A stretch of DNA of 56,729 nucleotides, taken from NCBI RefSeq assembly GCF_010091945.1, contig NZ_WVIE01000030.1:1-56729 (forward strand). Direction: 5' to 3'. Source of the DNA: Myxacorys almedinensis A (GTDB lineage: Bacteria > Cyanobacteriota > Cyanobacteriia > Leptolyngbyales > Leptolyngbyaceae). Under the pieces are notes generated by a model. The model was not told the origin of the DNA, did not search any database, and saw only the letters and a list, made by a program, of their open reading frames with translations. The stretch's first letter is position 1. Each line of letters starts with the position of its first letter. The translations under genes were made by a program, and so were the position numbers. Below, one piece after another: positions 27,022 to 36,644 of this stretch.

Positions 27022-28860
27022 TTAATGGGGTTTACCAGCCGACACCTTCTGCAATAGCGAATCTACCTCCGATCGCAGGTTCTGAAACTTGATCTTGCCT
27101 TGAGGACTTTCACTCCAATCTTCCATCACGTTTAAACTGCCGTTGAGAAAACCAGATCGACAGGCATACCGTTGGATTTTGCCACTCGATGTCTTTGGAA
27201 TACTTCCTGTCTTAATCAAGACCGTTGCATAAATTTGCAGCCCGTGTTGCGCCGCGATCGCTTGGCTAATGTTGCCAGTGATTTCTTTTACATTCAGCTT
27301 CCGCAAATAATTTCGATCCACTTCTTGCACCACAACCAACCGCTCCTCTCCCTTGATCTCAACGGTAAACGCCGCACCACAGCCGGGGCGCAAGGCAGGA
27401 TGGCTCTTTTCCACGGTCATCTCAATATCTTGAGGATAATGATTTTGACCTCGAATGATCATCAAATCTTTGATGCGTCCGGTGATAAACAATTCGCCAT
27501 CATGTAAAAATCCTAAGTCGCCAGTGCGGAGAAAGTTGCCTGCATCGGCTTCGGCAAGACGGGCGTGAAACACTTCTTGGGTTTGTTCTGCACGGTTCCA
27601 ATAGCCCTGAGCCACACTTGCACCCGACACCCAAATCTCCCCAACTTGGCGATCGCTGCAAGGCTGCAATGTGTCAGGGTTCACAATCAAAACGGTTTGG
27701 TCTAGGCTGCTCTGCCCACAGCCCACGATCGAGCGGGCATCACTGCGATCGCGATCTACTGGCACGACCCGATTGGTTTCCAAGGCGTGAGCGTCAAGCC
27801 GCTGCACGATCAGAGGGTTCATGTTCAGCCTACCCGATACCATGAGGGTCGTTTCTGCCATGCCATAGCAGGGGTGAAAGGCGCGATCGCGGAAACCACA
27901 GGGTTCAAATAGCTCAGCAAAGCGCTCTAGCGTCTCAGCCCGCACAGGCTCAGCCCCTGTAAACGCAACATTCCAGCTACTCAAATCAAGAGTTGCCCGT
28001 TGCTCAGGCGTAACTTTGCGGAGGCACAGGTCGTAGGCAAAGTTTGGACCGCCGCTCGTTGTTGCCTTAAAGCGAGAAATTGCCTGGAGCCAACGCAACG
28101 GCTTTTGCAGAAATGCAACCGGCGGCATCAACACCATCGGCGCACCGACATAGAGGGGTTGCAGCACGCCCCCAATCAAGCCCATGTCGTGGTAGGGCGG
28201 CAGCCAACTGACTCCCTGGCTTTGAGGCGTATCAGCAAAACTCTGCTGAATCACGGCTGAATTGTGCCACAGATTCCCATGACTAACCATCACGCCTTTC
28301 GGTGTGCCGGTCGAACCCGATGTATATTGCAAAAACGCTAAGGTATCGCCGTTCACATCAGGCATTTGCCAGTCAGGGGATCGATCGTTGAGGGGATCAT
28401 CGGTCGCCAGCCAGCGCAAATCGCTCAAGCCCGTTTCTTCAGCAAACCGACGTTCGGTCTCTGCTAATAAATCGGTTGTTGTTAATGCAAATTCGGCTTG
28501 AGCATCTGCCACGATCGCGTGCAGTCTCGCCATGCTCTGATTGCGTCGGGGAGGATAGGCTGGCACGGCTACAACCCCGGCATACAAACAGCCAAAGAAG
28601 GCAGCAATAAAGTCTAAACCCGGTGGGTAGAGCAGCAACCCCCGCGATCCGGTGGCGTTTAGGTGTTGAAGCTGAGCCGCGATCGCGCGTGCCCGCCGAT
28701 CAAGGGTCTGATAAGTTAACGTCCCAGATACTGTTTCCCCATTTTGCAAAAAGGTGTAAGCGATCTGGTCAGGTTGAGACTGCGCCCTATAGCACAGTAA
28801 ATCTACAAACGTCGAAATTCCATGCCCTGCCGCGATCGCATCGGTGAAATAAGCTATCAT
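27022..28860 (-). CDS. Fatty acyl-AMP ligase (FAAL)
   Basis: ANL-superfamily enzyme of 612 residues. It adenylates a free fatty acid and passes the acyl group to an ACP rather than to CoA. The ATP-binding motif YTSGSTGTPKG is at residues 179-189. GMAETTLM, a TGDLGFLHDGELFITGR block and a C-terminal KTSSGKIQR with the catalytic Lys are present. The segment LPPYHDMGLIGGVLQPLY is typical of FAALs. The short tail ends at SLLQKVSAGKPH. The ATG at 28860 is chosen because GGGAG lies seven to eight bases upstream. The open frame extends six codons further. It is the first gene of the minus-strand cluster and probably supplies the starter fatty acid. Confidence 0.93.
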   Translation of the reverse strand: MIAYFTDAIAAGHGISTFVDLLCYRAQSQPDQIAYTFLQNGETVSGTLTYQTLDRRARAIAAQLQHLNATGSRGLLLYPPGLDFIAAFFGCLYAGVVAVPAYPPRRNQSMARLHAIVADAQAEFALTTTDLLAETERRFAEETGLSDLRWLATDDPLNDRSPDWQMPDVNGDTLAFLQYTSGSTGTPKGVMVSHGNLWHNSAVIQQSFADTPQSQGVSWLPPYHDMGLIGGVLQPLYVGAPMVLMPPVAFLQKPLRWLQAISRFKATTSGGPNFAYDLCLRKVTPEQRATLDLSSWNVAFTGAEPVRAETLERFAELFEPCGFRDRAFHPCYGMAETTLMVSGRLNMNPLIVQRLDAHALETNRVVPVDRDRSDARSIVGCGQSSLDQTVLIVNPDTLQPCSDRQVGEIWVSGASVAQGYWNRAEQTQEVFHARLAEADAGNFLRTGDLGFLHDGELFITGRIKDLMIIRGQNHYPQDIEMTVEKSHPALRPGCGAAFTVEIKGEERLVVVQEVDRNYLRKLNVKEITGNISQAIAAQHGLQIYATVLIKTGSIPKTSSGKIQRYACRSGFLNGSLNVMEDWSESPQGKIKFQNLRSEVDSLLQKVSAGKPH

Positions 28861-28953
28861 CTCATACTCCCTGGTCAATCAATTTCGACTGGATTAGCAG
28901 GTAATGCTCGAATCAATTGGTGCTATCTAGGTTCACTTGGTTGAAGCAGCTTT

Positions 28954-29026
28954 GTTTGATTTAGATCGTTTGATTTAGATCAATGTTATCTATCGATCTA
29001 ACTGTCGATCTAACTATCGATCTAAG
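28954..29026. promoter_or_regulatory. Two opposed repeat arrays sharing a TTAGATC core upstream of FAAL
   Basis: GTTTGATTTAGATC occurs twice in tandem (28954-28967, 28968-28981). Nine bases later there are three 12-bp units: TATCGATCTAAC, TGTCGATCTAAC and TATCGATCTAAG (28991-29026). The cores TTAGATC and GATCTAA are reverse complements, so there are five copies of one motif, two in one orientation and three in the other. The array is 94-166 bases upstream of the FAAL start. A regulator-binding function is inferred. Confidence 0.5.
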
Positions 29027-30057
29027 ACTTTTACATCAGCAATAGATAGGTCAAAAATTGCTCAGCTTGATTCACCTCATCAACTCTATCAATAGTGCCA
29101 ACAAATCAAAAAAAATCAAGTCTTGCTTCGCGAACGGGGCATCAAACTTTCATCTAGCCACTTTACCAGGCTTCTGCTTGCAGTCGAACATGTTAATCAT
29201 GGCTCTCGATCGATCGTCTCAAGGAAACCTTCGATTGAGCATCTATAGAAAACCCCTCATGACGATTCTTCCTAATGACGATTCTTCACTGTTGTCAACT
29301 GAGCGTCTATCTCTCTAAAGATAGAATGGTTACTAATACGAACGGTATTAAAAAACACAAACACTATCTCAGTCTATAAAGATTACGTGAGGATTTAGAA
29401 AGCTGAAATTGTGATGTTGGAATTTTGCGTTAATTATGATGTTAAAATTTCGCGTTAATAGGCTGCCCTATTAGTTTGTACGTCTATGAAGATGATGTAA
29501 AGTTCAGAAAGAAATCATGCTTCCGCTTATTTTCAGCTACTCATAATCATTTCAGATTACTTAATGTTGGTCGGATTATTCGATGTTATGAAGCCATCCT
29601 AATTCAGCGAAAGTTCAGCGAAGCTGGAAATATTGCTAATAGGCTGCTAGCACCTGGATACCACCAGATCGATCGAAAAAATGGTTAGTCTAACCGAAAG
29701 ATTGGTTATTGTAATACTTTTGAACATTCGATAGGCTGCTTTCTAAGTAGTTAAACAACTGAGCGACAGAAGTAGCTATATTTATGTAGCTCGAATAGCT
29801 TTGAACAGCAAATTTTTTGCTTAAATGACGGTTAGGAAAAGGTTATGGAAATAGCAGTTTTTGCCCCGATTTAGCACTTCATCATTGCCCATTTATTACT
29901 GGTTCGGTACCCTTTGAATGCATAAATCTATTAGGGTAGGGAAATTTCGCGAAACACTATTCCGGATGTGATGAATTAAGTCATGGATTTCTAACACTCG
30001 CTTCAAAAGGTTTAGCTTTAGTTCGGTTGGTCTATGAATCGCTAAAAGCTAATCGCT

Positions 30058-30087
30058 CAGTTCACCAACTATCAGTTCACCAACTAT
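30058..30087. repeat. Perfect 15-bp tandem duplication before the DevB-like gene
   Basis: CAGTTCACCAACTAT occurs twice head to tail, ending ten bases before the GTG start at 30098. It occupies the place where a ribosome binding site would be expected and may affect translation. A recent slippage duplication is an equally good explanation. Confidence 0.6.
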
Positions 30088-30097
30088 TTGATCAGCA

Positions 30098-31312
30098 GTG
30101 AAACCTGATTTGATCTCAAAAGCTCAGCCTTCTTTAAAGCTCCCTCGCCGATCGACAGTGATTGCAATGGTAATTGCAGGTCTGGTTCTTAGTGGAGCTA
30201 CGTTTCAATACCTCTTCCAGTTTCGGCAAAGTTCTCCCGCTTCAGTGACACCTTCTAACGCAAAGCCCAAAGCCATCTCTGCCTTGGGATATCTGCGACC
30301 CGAAGGAGAAGTCATTTATCTATCGCCGCCCACTTCTCTGAATGGAGCGGGGGTGAGCCGGTTAGGAAAGCTTCTGGTCAAGGAAGGAAGCACCGTAAAA
30401 ACGGGACAAGTGACTGCCATTCTTGACAGCCAGGGAAACTTGCAAACGTCTCTCAACTTGGCGCTAGAAGATGTTGCAATTGCTCGGGCAAATCTTGCCA
30501 AAGTCAAAGCAGGGGCGAAGACAGGAGAACTAGACGCCCAAAAAGCAACGATCGCACAGTTAATCGCTGAGCAACAAGGACAACTCACCACTCAAGGCAA
30601 CACGATCGCCCGATTGGAGGCAGAGTTAGAAAACGGTCAAACCGAGCATCAACGGTATCTTGAGTTGTTTCAGAGCGGCGCGATCGCGGCTTCTCAGTTA
30701 GATAGCACGCAGCTAACGATGACCACGGCTCAAGCACAACTAGATGAAGCAAAAGCCAAGCGAACCCAGATTGAAGCCAGTCTCACGCAACAAATCAAAG
30801 CGGCCCAAGCGACGCTGAGCCAAATTTCTGAGGTTCGTCCTACCGATGTTCAAGCGGCCCAGGCAGAAGTCAATCGTGCGATCGCAAATGTTGCCAAGGC
30901 TCAAGCAGATTTAGAGTTAGCCTACATTCGGTCGCCGATCGATGGACAAGTACTCAAAATTCATACCCGCCCCGGAGAAGTCGTCGGAAATAAGGGCATT
31001 GTTGCGATCGGGCACACTGAGCAAATGAATGTTGTGGCAGAGGTGTATGAATTAGATGTGCACAAGATTCGTGTTGGGCAAAAGGCAAAAATTGCGAGTA
31101 GTGCGTTTGCAGGCAACTTAGAGGGAACCGTAACGGACGTCGGATTGCAAGTCAACCCTCAAGATGTGTTAGCAACTGACCCAACAGCAGATGTAAACCG
31201 AAGAATTGTAGAGGTAAAAATCCGCCTTAATGAGCCAGATAGCCAAAAAGTTTCAACCCTTACAAACTTACAAGTTAGTGTTGTAATTGATGACGATCTC
31301 CCTAACAAATAG
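30098..31312 (+). CDS. DevB-type (HlyD family) membrane fusion protein of an ABC exporter
   Basis: Periplasmic adaptor of 404 residues. One N-terminal membrane segment (STVIAMVIAGLVLSGATF) is followed by GYLRPEGEVIYLSPP, an N-terminal half biotinyl-lipoyl domain, a long alpha-helical hairpin (about residues 120-260), the second lipoyl half with YIRSPIDGQVLKIHTRPGE, and a beta-barrel. These are features of the DevB family, which exports heterocyst glycolipids through TolC in Anabaena. It lies next to the DevC-like gene and divergent from FAAL, so it is likely the exporter of the cluster product. The start is a GTG without a clear ribosome binding site. Confidence 0.88.
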   Translation: MKPDLISKAQPSLKLPRRSTVIAMVIAGLVLSGATFQYLFQFRQSSPASVTPSNAKPKAISALGYLRPEGEVIYLSPPTSLNGAGVSRLGKLLVKEGSTVKTGQVTAILDSQGNLQTSLNLALEDVAIARANLAKVKAGAKTGELDAQKATIAQLIAEQQGQLTTQGNTIARLEAELENGQTEHQRYLELFQSGAIAASQLDSTQLTMTTAQAQLDEAKAKRTQIEASLTQQIKAAQATLSQISEVRPTDVQAAQAEVNRAIANVAKAQADLELAYIRSPIDGQVLKIHTRPGEVVGNKGIVAIGHTEQMNVVAEVYELDVHKIRVGQKAKIASSAFAGNLEGTVTDVGLQVNPQDVLATDPTADVNRRIVEVKIRLNEPDSQKVSTLTNLQVSVVIDDDLPNK

Positions 31313-31356
31313 GCTCCCTAAAAGATAGGCAATTCTTGCGCTATGTAAGAGGTTTC

Positions 31357-32511
31357 ATGCTACTAAGTATTCCGCTAGCCTGGTTGCAGCTAAGTCGAGA
31401 AAAGATTCGGTTACTCATTGCCTTAGCAGGAATAGCCTTCGCCGTTATTCTCATGTTTATGCAGCTAGGATTTCAAGCAGCCCTCTACGATAGCGCAACT
31501 CGATTGCACCAAAATTTAGAAGGAGATCTCGTTCTCATTAGTGCTCGATCAAAGTCTTTAGGCTATACGAGAACCTTTTCTTGGCGTCGTTTATATCAAG
31601 TGCTAAGTTTCGAGGGAGTTGAATCAATTAGTTCTATTTATGTTGGCTTTAAAGACTGGAGAAATCCTGATACTGGAAGTTTTCGGGCCATCTATGTGTA
31701 TGGGTTTGAGCCAGGAAATTCAGTCTTTAAATTTCCAGAAGTTGATCAAAATTTAGACAAGCTTCAACTCAGCGAAAATATTTTATTTGATCGGGCTTCT
31801 CGCTCTGAATATGGCGCGATCGCAGATACCTTTGAACAGAGCGAACCTGTGGCAACAGAGCTAGGAGGCAAACGAGTCACCGTGGTTGGCTTATTTACGT
31901 TAGGACCTTCGTTTGGAGCAGATGGCAATATTATTCTAAGCGATCTAAATTTTTTGCGATTGTTTCCCGATCGGCAATTAGGAAATATTGATATTGGGCT
32001 AATTCAACTCAAGCCGAATGTAGAGGTTCAAACGGTTCGTCAACAGATTGAAGATAGCTTGCCTACAGATGTTAAAGTCTTAACTCGTGAAGGATTTATA
32101 GAGTTTGAAAAAAACTACTGGCAAGCCAGCACCTCGATCGGATTTATCTTTTCCTTAGGAGTAGGAATGGGATTTATTGTCGGTACGGTCATTGTCTATC
32201 AAATTCTGTACTCAGATGTTTCTGACCATCTCGCAGAATATGCAACCCTCAAAGCAATGGGCTATAAAAATCTATACTTAGAATCGGTTGTTATTCAAGA
32301 AGCACTCATTCTTGCAACGTTAGGATTTATTCCAGGATTTGCGCTTTCACTAGGATTGTATGATTTGACTAAAAATGCAACGTTTTTACCCATTAGAATG
32401 GAATTTGATCGCGCATTGGTTATTTTTGCATTGACGATTTTAATGTGTACAATTTCAGGCTTGGTTGCGGTTCGTAGATTGCGCCAAGCAGATCCAGCAG
32501 ACATTTTTTGA
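31357..32511 (+). CDS. DevC-type ABC exporter permease
   Basis: Inner-membrane permease of 384 residues of the FtsX/MacB-like DevC family. The first membrane segment follows SIPLAWLQLSREKIRLLIALAGIAFAV. A large extracytoplasmic domain runs to about residue 255, and three segments form the C-terminal membrane domain (GFIFSLGVGMGFIVG, a segment near ALILATLGFIPGF, and VIFALTILMCTISG). A TTG at 31336 would add seven codons, but the ATG at 31357 has AAGAGG just upstream. It starts 44 bases after the DevB-like gene. The ATPase (devA) normally next in the operon is absent, so the ATP-binding subunit must come from elsewhere. Confidence 0.88.
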   Translation: MLLSIPLAWLQLSREKIRLLIALAGIAFAVILMFMQLGFQAALYDSATRLHQNLEGDLVLISARSKSLGYTRTFSWRRLYQVLSFEGVESISSIYVGFKDWRNPDTGSFRAIYVYGFEPGNSVFKFPEVDQNLDKLQLSENILFDRASRSEYGAIADTFEQSEPVATELGGKRVTVVGLFTLGPSFGADGNIILSDLNFLRLFPDRQLGNIDIGLIQLKPNVEVQTVRQQIEDSLPTDVKVLTREGFIEFEKNYWQASTSIGFIFSLGVGMGFIVGTVIVYQILYSDVSDHLAEYATLKAMGYKNLYLESVVIQEALILATLGFIPGFALSLGLYDLTKNATFLPIRMEFDRALVIFALTILMCTISGLVAVRRLRQADPADIF

Positions 32512-32584
32512 TAGATGTTGCTAGCAGGGTTTAATCTACCTTAAAATTATTAGCTTCGCCCTTAAAAATATTCATTGAATAAGT

Positions 32585-33400
32585 ATGGTAATCTCTGCCT
32601 CCAATCCCTGGATTAAAGTATTCAATCCTCATCCAAACCCGTCTTTTCGTCTGTTCTGCTTTCCTTACGCAGGCGGAAGCGCGGCAGTTTTTCGTCAGTG
32701 GGCAGATAGCCTTCTCCCATCGATCGAGGTGTGTGCGATTCAGTTTCCGGGTCGCAGCGATCGCTTAAATGAACCCCCATTCACTGACATTGCACCACTA
32801 GTTCAAACCCTGAGCCAAGTTCTTGATCCCTATTTGAATATTCCATTTGCTTTTTTTGGTCATAGCCTGGGTGCCTTGATTAGCTTCGAGTTAGCGCGTT
32901 ACCTCCGTGCTCAATCGGCGCACTCACCGGTTCATCTCTTCGTGTCAAGCCGTCGTGCCCCGCAAATTCCCGATCGCAATCCCGGCTTATATGCCCTACC
33001 AGAGCACAATTTTTTAGCAGAGTTACGCAACCTAAATGGAACACCCAAGCCAGTGCTAGAAAATGCCGAATTGATGCGTCTGCTATCACCTACAATTCGT
33101 GCAGACTTTCAACTTTGCGGCACTTATTCTTACGTAAATCAGCCTCCGTTATCCTGTCCAATTTCTGTCTTTGGGGGTACGGAAGATACCGAAGAACCCC
33201 CCGATTTGCTCGATCGCTGGCGTCTGCACACCAGTTCCTCATTTTCAATTTGGATGCTTCCGGGCGATCATTTCTTTCTACACACTCAGCAGCAGCCTCT
33301 TCTGGAGAAAATCAACAACATTATTAGCGCAACAATTGCAGCACCAGAATCGGAATTGCCACTGCTGAAATTTGATTGCCCACGGACGATTGTCAACTGA
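32585..33400 (+). CDS. Type II (external) thioesterase
   Basis: Alpha/beta hydrolase of 271 residues related to GrsT/SrfA-TE. Type II thioesterases remove wrong or stalled acyl groups from carrier proteins of PKS and NRPS systems. Catalytic residues visible: Ser94 in GHSLG, Asp201 in GGTEDTE and His229 in LPGDHFFLH. The family motif FPYAGGSA is near residue 27, and a lid region is present around 140-185. It is 74 bases after the DevC-like gene and on the same strand. Its presence supports active PKS/ACP chemistry in the cluster. Confidence 0.9.
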   Translation: MVISASNPWIKVFNPHPNPSFRLFCFPYAGGSAAVFRQWADSLLPSIEVCAIQFPGRSDRLNEPPFTDIAPLVQTLSQVLDPYLNIPFAFFGHSLGALISFELARYLRAQSAHSPVHLFVSSRRAPQIPDRNPGLYALPEHNFLAELRNLNGTPKPVLENAELMRLLSPTIRADFQLCGTYSYVNQPPLSCPISVFGGTEDTEEPPDLLDRWRLHTSSSFSIWMLPGDHFFLHTQQQPLLEKINNIISATIAAPESELPLLKFDCPRTIVN

Positions 33401-33845
33401 ATTTCAGCATTTGTTTAGAGCATCAATTCAGCCCCGTCATTGCTCGCATCCAGCAATCTTGCCACCGCACGACGCTCTAAATTATGCTCATTCAGCACCT
33501 TATCAATTTCACCCATGCTATCTCGCCATAGGGTTGTGAGGGCATGGGAAAGATCAGTGAATGTTTCTAAGCTCATGGTTCCATACGTGAAGCTTTCAGG
33601 CGCACAAGGGAAAGCGGAAAATGTCCCTCAAGTTCTGCTGCATTGTTGCGCTTACCTCAATAGGCAGTTCTCAAATTGAGACTTGCAAGACTGGGATGTA
33701 CCCTAACGGAATATCAGAGCACCAAGTTTCACACTAAACATCTTCAAAATCAACAGAAACTCCGTAATTTTTTGTCTGAGTTCGGGAAATATGAAGCAAT
33801 CGGAAAAATTTGCTTTTGTAGAAAAAGTAACGTTTTTCATCAAAC
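33401..33845. other. Intergenic region between thioesterase and sensor kinase
   Basis: About 445 bases. Part of it can encode a 53-residue minus-strand peptide (33415-33576). Next to that, 33581-33598 read on the minus strand is TGAAAGCTTCACGTATGG, which resembles the 3' strand of a group II intron domain V, but the other strand pairs poorly. Otherwise I see nothing, apart from the expected promoter of the kinase gene. Confidence 0.4.
33415..33576 (-). CDS. Possible small protein or gene remnant (53 residues)
   Basis: Unrecognised minus-strand frame starting MSLETFTDLSHALTTLWRD and ending LLDASNDGAELML. The composition is helical and charged (GEIDKVLNEHNLERRAVARL), which looks more like a real protein end than a random frame. 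There is no clear ribosome binding site, and the frame stays open upstream of the ATG, so it could be the 3' end of a decayed gene. Function unknown. Confidence 0.3.
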   Translation of the reverse strand: MSLETFTDLSHALTTLWRDSMGEIDKVLNEHNLERRAVARLLDASNDGAELML

Positions 33846-36644
33846 TTGCGTTTAAGAGAGCTTCCTGAAATCAAGAATTGGAGTACTACCTGTGTGAGAA
33901 AGATTCATAATTCAATTGGCTCAAGACTGTTCCTTTATGTGTTGGGAAGCGCTCTATTTGGCATAGGTGGAATGTCTTACTTCTTCTACCAAGCCCTTGA
34001 AAGTCGTGCCAAAGACGAGATTAGAGGAAACTTAACAACACAAGTTAATTTAATTGAGGGAGAACTGGCTAGAGTTGAGCAATCGATGACTAATCTCTCT
34101 GCGGTGGTCAAAACAATGCACCGTCAGGAAATTACAGATCCAGAGTTTTATAACCAAGTCATTTTTGAAATCTTTCAACAACGTTCATCTTTAACAATGG
34201 CGCTTGGGTTTGGGCAAACCCCGTCTCAAATTGTCACGGATCGCCAGTGGTATTGGCCCTATTTCTATGTTGACCAAAAGAATCCTGAGCAGATTGGTAC
34301 ACTTCTGCCAGCACCTCACAATAACCTCCGTTTTGCTGATTTGTTTGAAGATAACTATCCTGAGCAAGACTATTACAAGAAAGTTGTTAAAGCTAAGAGA
34401 GATATTTGGCTGGAGCCATATGCTTGGTATGGTCTCACCTTAACCACCTACACAGGTCCTGTTTTTGATGATCGCGATCGCATGATTGCTGTTACAGGAC
34501 TCGACATCAACGTTACTGCCTTGAGCGAACGTGTCAAAGCACCTGAGACTTGGGAAGGAGGCTATTTTGCTATTTTTAGCGAGAAGGGCAATTTAATCGT
34601 CTATCCTCCCGATCCAGGAAAAGCAAAGGCGCTGGCTGCCTATAACGACATTCCTCAATTGGTGGATGTCTGGAAACAGATCAGTGCTGATGAGAAAGGG
34701 TTGATTCAAAAAAAGGGTCAGTACTGGGCATATCAACGGATTAAAGGAACCAACTGGATCATGCTCGCCTCAGTTCCTCAATCTGTCGTTCTAGGCCCAG
34801 CACTGGCAATCACCCTTGGCGGGGCGCTAAGTGCAGGGGCAATTCTGGCGCTAGTCGTGATTTTATTCATCCGACGGCTCAACCGCCGTTTAGAACCTAT
34901 TCTCGAAGAGTGCAAAAAACTGACCGAAGGAGATGCTCAACGGCTGTCTCGCCTCAGTCGAGATGGAGCGAGTAATAGAGCCGATGATGGTTCGAGCATT
35001 GAGAGTGAATCTCAATATAAGTTTGAACGTAAAGGCACAGACGAACTCGGTGTTCTGGCTCATTCATTTAACCAAATGGCGGCTCAGTTAAAGGAGTCGT
35101 TTGAGGAGTTGGAACACCGCGTTGAGGAGCGCACCGCCGAACTGACAACGGCTAAAGAATCAGCAGATGCGGCAAACAGAGCCAAAAGCGAATTTCTTGC
35201 CAATATGAGTCACGAGCTACGCACACCGCTCAACGGCATTCTAGGGTATACCCAAATTTTGCAGCGATCGCGTGCTCTCATTGAAAAAGATCAGCAAGGA
35301 ATCACTGTCATTCATCAGTGTGCATCTCACTTGCTCACCTTGATCAACGATGTGCTTGATCTCTCGAAAATTGAGGCTCAAAAACTCGAACTCCATCCCC
35401 ACGATTTGCGCCTTGCACCCTTCCTTCAGGGCGTCGTCGAGATCTGTCGCATCCGAGCCGACCAAAAAAGTTTGGAGTTTGTCTATCCGATCGATCCGTT
35501 GCTTCCGGCAATGGTGCATGTCGATGAAAAGCGGTTGCGGCAAGTCTTGATCAATCTGCTAGGCAACGCGATTAAATTTACCGATACCGGAAGTGTCACG
35601 TTCACAGCATCCCTAATAGAAAAAGATTTTCATGGCGTTCCTCCAATCTATACCATTCGATTTGGGGTTGAAGATACGGGCATTGGAATGCAGCCCCATC
35701 AACTAGAGAGTATTTTTCTGCCGTTTGAGCAGGTCGGCGATGGAGAAAAACAAGCGGAAGGAACAGGCTTGGGCTTGGCAATTAGCCGCAAGATTGTCAC
35801 CATGATGGGCAGCGAGATTATGGTTGCGAGCCAGTTTGGCAAAGGAAGTAAGTTTTGGTTTGATGTTGAGCTAGCCGAAGCAAAAGATACCGTTCGAGCC
35901 GAACCAGAGTTAACAATGCAAGCGATCGCACGATTGAAGGGAGAGCCAAGAAAAATTTTGGTGGTCGATGATCGGTGGGAAAATCGGGCAATCCTTAAAA
36001 ATCTGCTCGAACCAATTGGCTTTCATATTGTTGAAGCCAACAATGGTCAAGCTGGAATCGACACAGCCCTGCAAACACAGCCCGATTTGATCATCACGGA
36101 TATTTCTATGCCAAAAATGGATGGCTATGCCATGATGGCAGAGATTCGAGCTAAACCGACACTCCGAAACGTGGTGATTGTTGTGTCATCTGCCAATGTT
36201 TTTGAAGAAGATCAGCACAAGAGTTTAGAGGCTGGTGCGGCAGAGTTTTTGCCCAAACCCATTGAGGCGCGATCGCTATTTGAAGCCCTGCAACGACACC
36301 TTCATCTAGAGTGGATTTATGCTCCAGAACTTCAGGCAAACGGTTTGAATTTATCGGGCAACAAGGGCACTTTAGAAATGCAAGCGCTTTCTACCCCCTT
36401 GCCACATTCGGCACTCTCAACCGCGCCCCAGCCGATAGTTGCCCCTCCATCTCAAGAAGTGTCTGTGCTCTACGATTTTGCCCGTAAGGGATTAATCCAA
36501 AGCTTACTTCATCGCATCGATCAAATTGAGGCATCGGACGCAAGCTTTCATGAGTTTTGCCAATCCCTTCGTCAGTTATCAAAAGGGTTTCAGCTTAAAA
36601 AAATCCGAGCATTTCTTGAACAGTATTTAGAGAGTAAGACATGA
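33846..36644 (+). CDS. Membrane hybrid histidine kinase (Cache sensor-HAMP-HisKA-HATPase-REC)
   Basis: Sensor kinase of 932 residues. An N-terminal membrane segment ([21 protein letters not shown]) is followed by a periplasmic Cache-type domain (about 50-310, with WYWPYFYVD and VTGLDINV). A second membrane segment follows ([19 protein letters not shown]), then HAMP with an acidic insert, HisKA with His456 in [10 protein letters not shown], HATPase (about 555-680), and a receiver with Asp752 in [14 protein letters not shown]-terminal helical region has no recognised Hpt motif. The start is a TTG; a GTG 16 codons later is possible. It overlaps the next kinase by four bases, so the two are translationally coupled. 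Confidence 0.92.
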   Translation: MRLRELPEIKNWSTTCVRKIHNSIGSRLFLYVLGSALFGIGGMSYFFYQALESRAKDEIRGNLTTQVNLIEGELARVEQSMTNLSAVVKTMHRQEITDPEFYNQVIFEIFQQRSSLTMALGFGQTPSQIVTDRQWYWPYFYVDQKNPEQIGTLLPAPHNNLRFADLFEDNYPEQDYYKKVVKAKRDIWLEPYAWYGLTLTTYTGPVFDDRDRMIAVTGLDINVTALSERVKAPETWEGGYFAIFSEKGNLIVYPPDPGKAKALAAYNDIPQLVDVWKQISADEKGLIQKKGQYWAYQRIKGTNWIMLASVPQSVVLGPALAITLGGALSAGAILALVVILFIRRLNRRLEPILEECKKLTEGDAQRLSRLSRDGASNRADDGSSIESESQYKFERKGTDELGVLAHSFNQMAAQLKESFEELEHRVEERTAELTTAKESADAANRAKSEFLANMSHELRTPLNGILGYTQILQRSRALIEKDQQGITVIHQCASHLLTLINDVLDLSKIEAQKLELHPHDLRLAPFLQGVVEICRIRADQKSLEFVYPIDPLLPAMVHVDEKRLRQVLINLLGNAIKFTDTGSVTFTASLIEKDFHGVPPIYTIRFGVEDTGIGMQPHQLESIFLPFEQVGDGEKQAEGTGLGLAISRKIVTMMGSEIMVASQFGKGSKFWFDVELAEAKDTVRAEPELTMQAIARLKGEPRKILVVDDRWENRAILKNLLEPIGFHIVEANNGQAGIDTALQTQPDLIITDISMPKMDGYAMMAEIRAKPTLRNVVIVVSSANVFEEDQHKSLEAGAAEFLPKPIEARSLFEALQRHLHLEWIYAPELQANGLNLSGNKGTLEMQALSTPLPHSALSTAPQPIVAPPSQEVSVLYDFARKGLIQSLLHRIDQIEASDASFHEFCQSLRQLSKGFQLKKIRAFLEQYLESKT

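Larger units (their letters stand above)
28861..30097. other. 1.2-kb divergent intergenic region rich in short tandem repeats
   Basis: Separates the minus-strand FAAL operon from the plus-strand exporter genes, so both promoters should lie here. AT-rich, with no supported ORF and no full HIP1 octamers that I see. Tandem units noted: 14 bp twice (28954-28981), 12 bp three times (28991-29026), ATGACGATTCTTC twice (29259-29271, 29275-29287), an imperfect 25-bp unit twice (29410-29459, four mismatches), TTCAGCGAA twice (29603-29622) and a perfect 15-bp unit twice (30058-30087). Confidence 0.6.

Noticed and set aside
29058-29688. Two small plus-strand frames in the FAAL/DevB intergenic region
   Set aside because: Low complexity, no ribosome binding sites, and they contain the intergenic tandem duplications. 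They look like chance frames.
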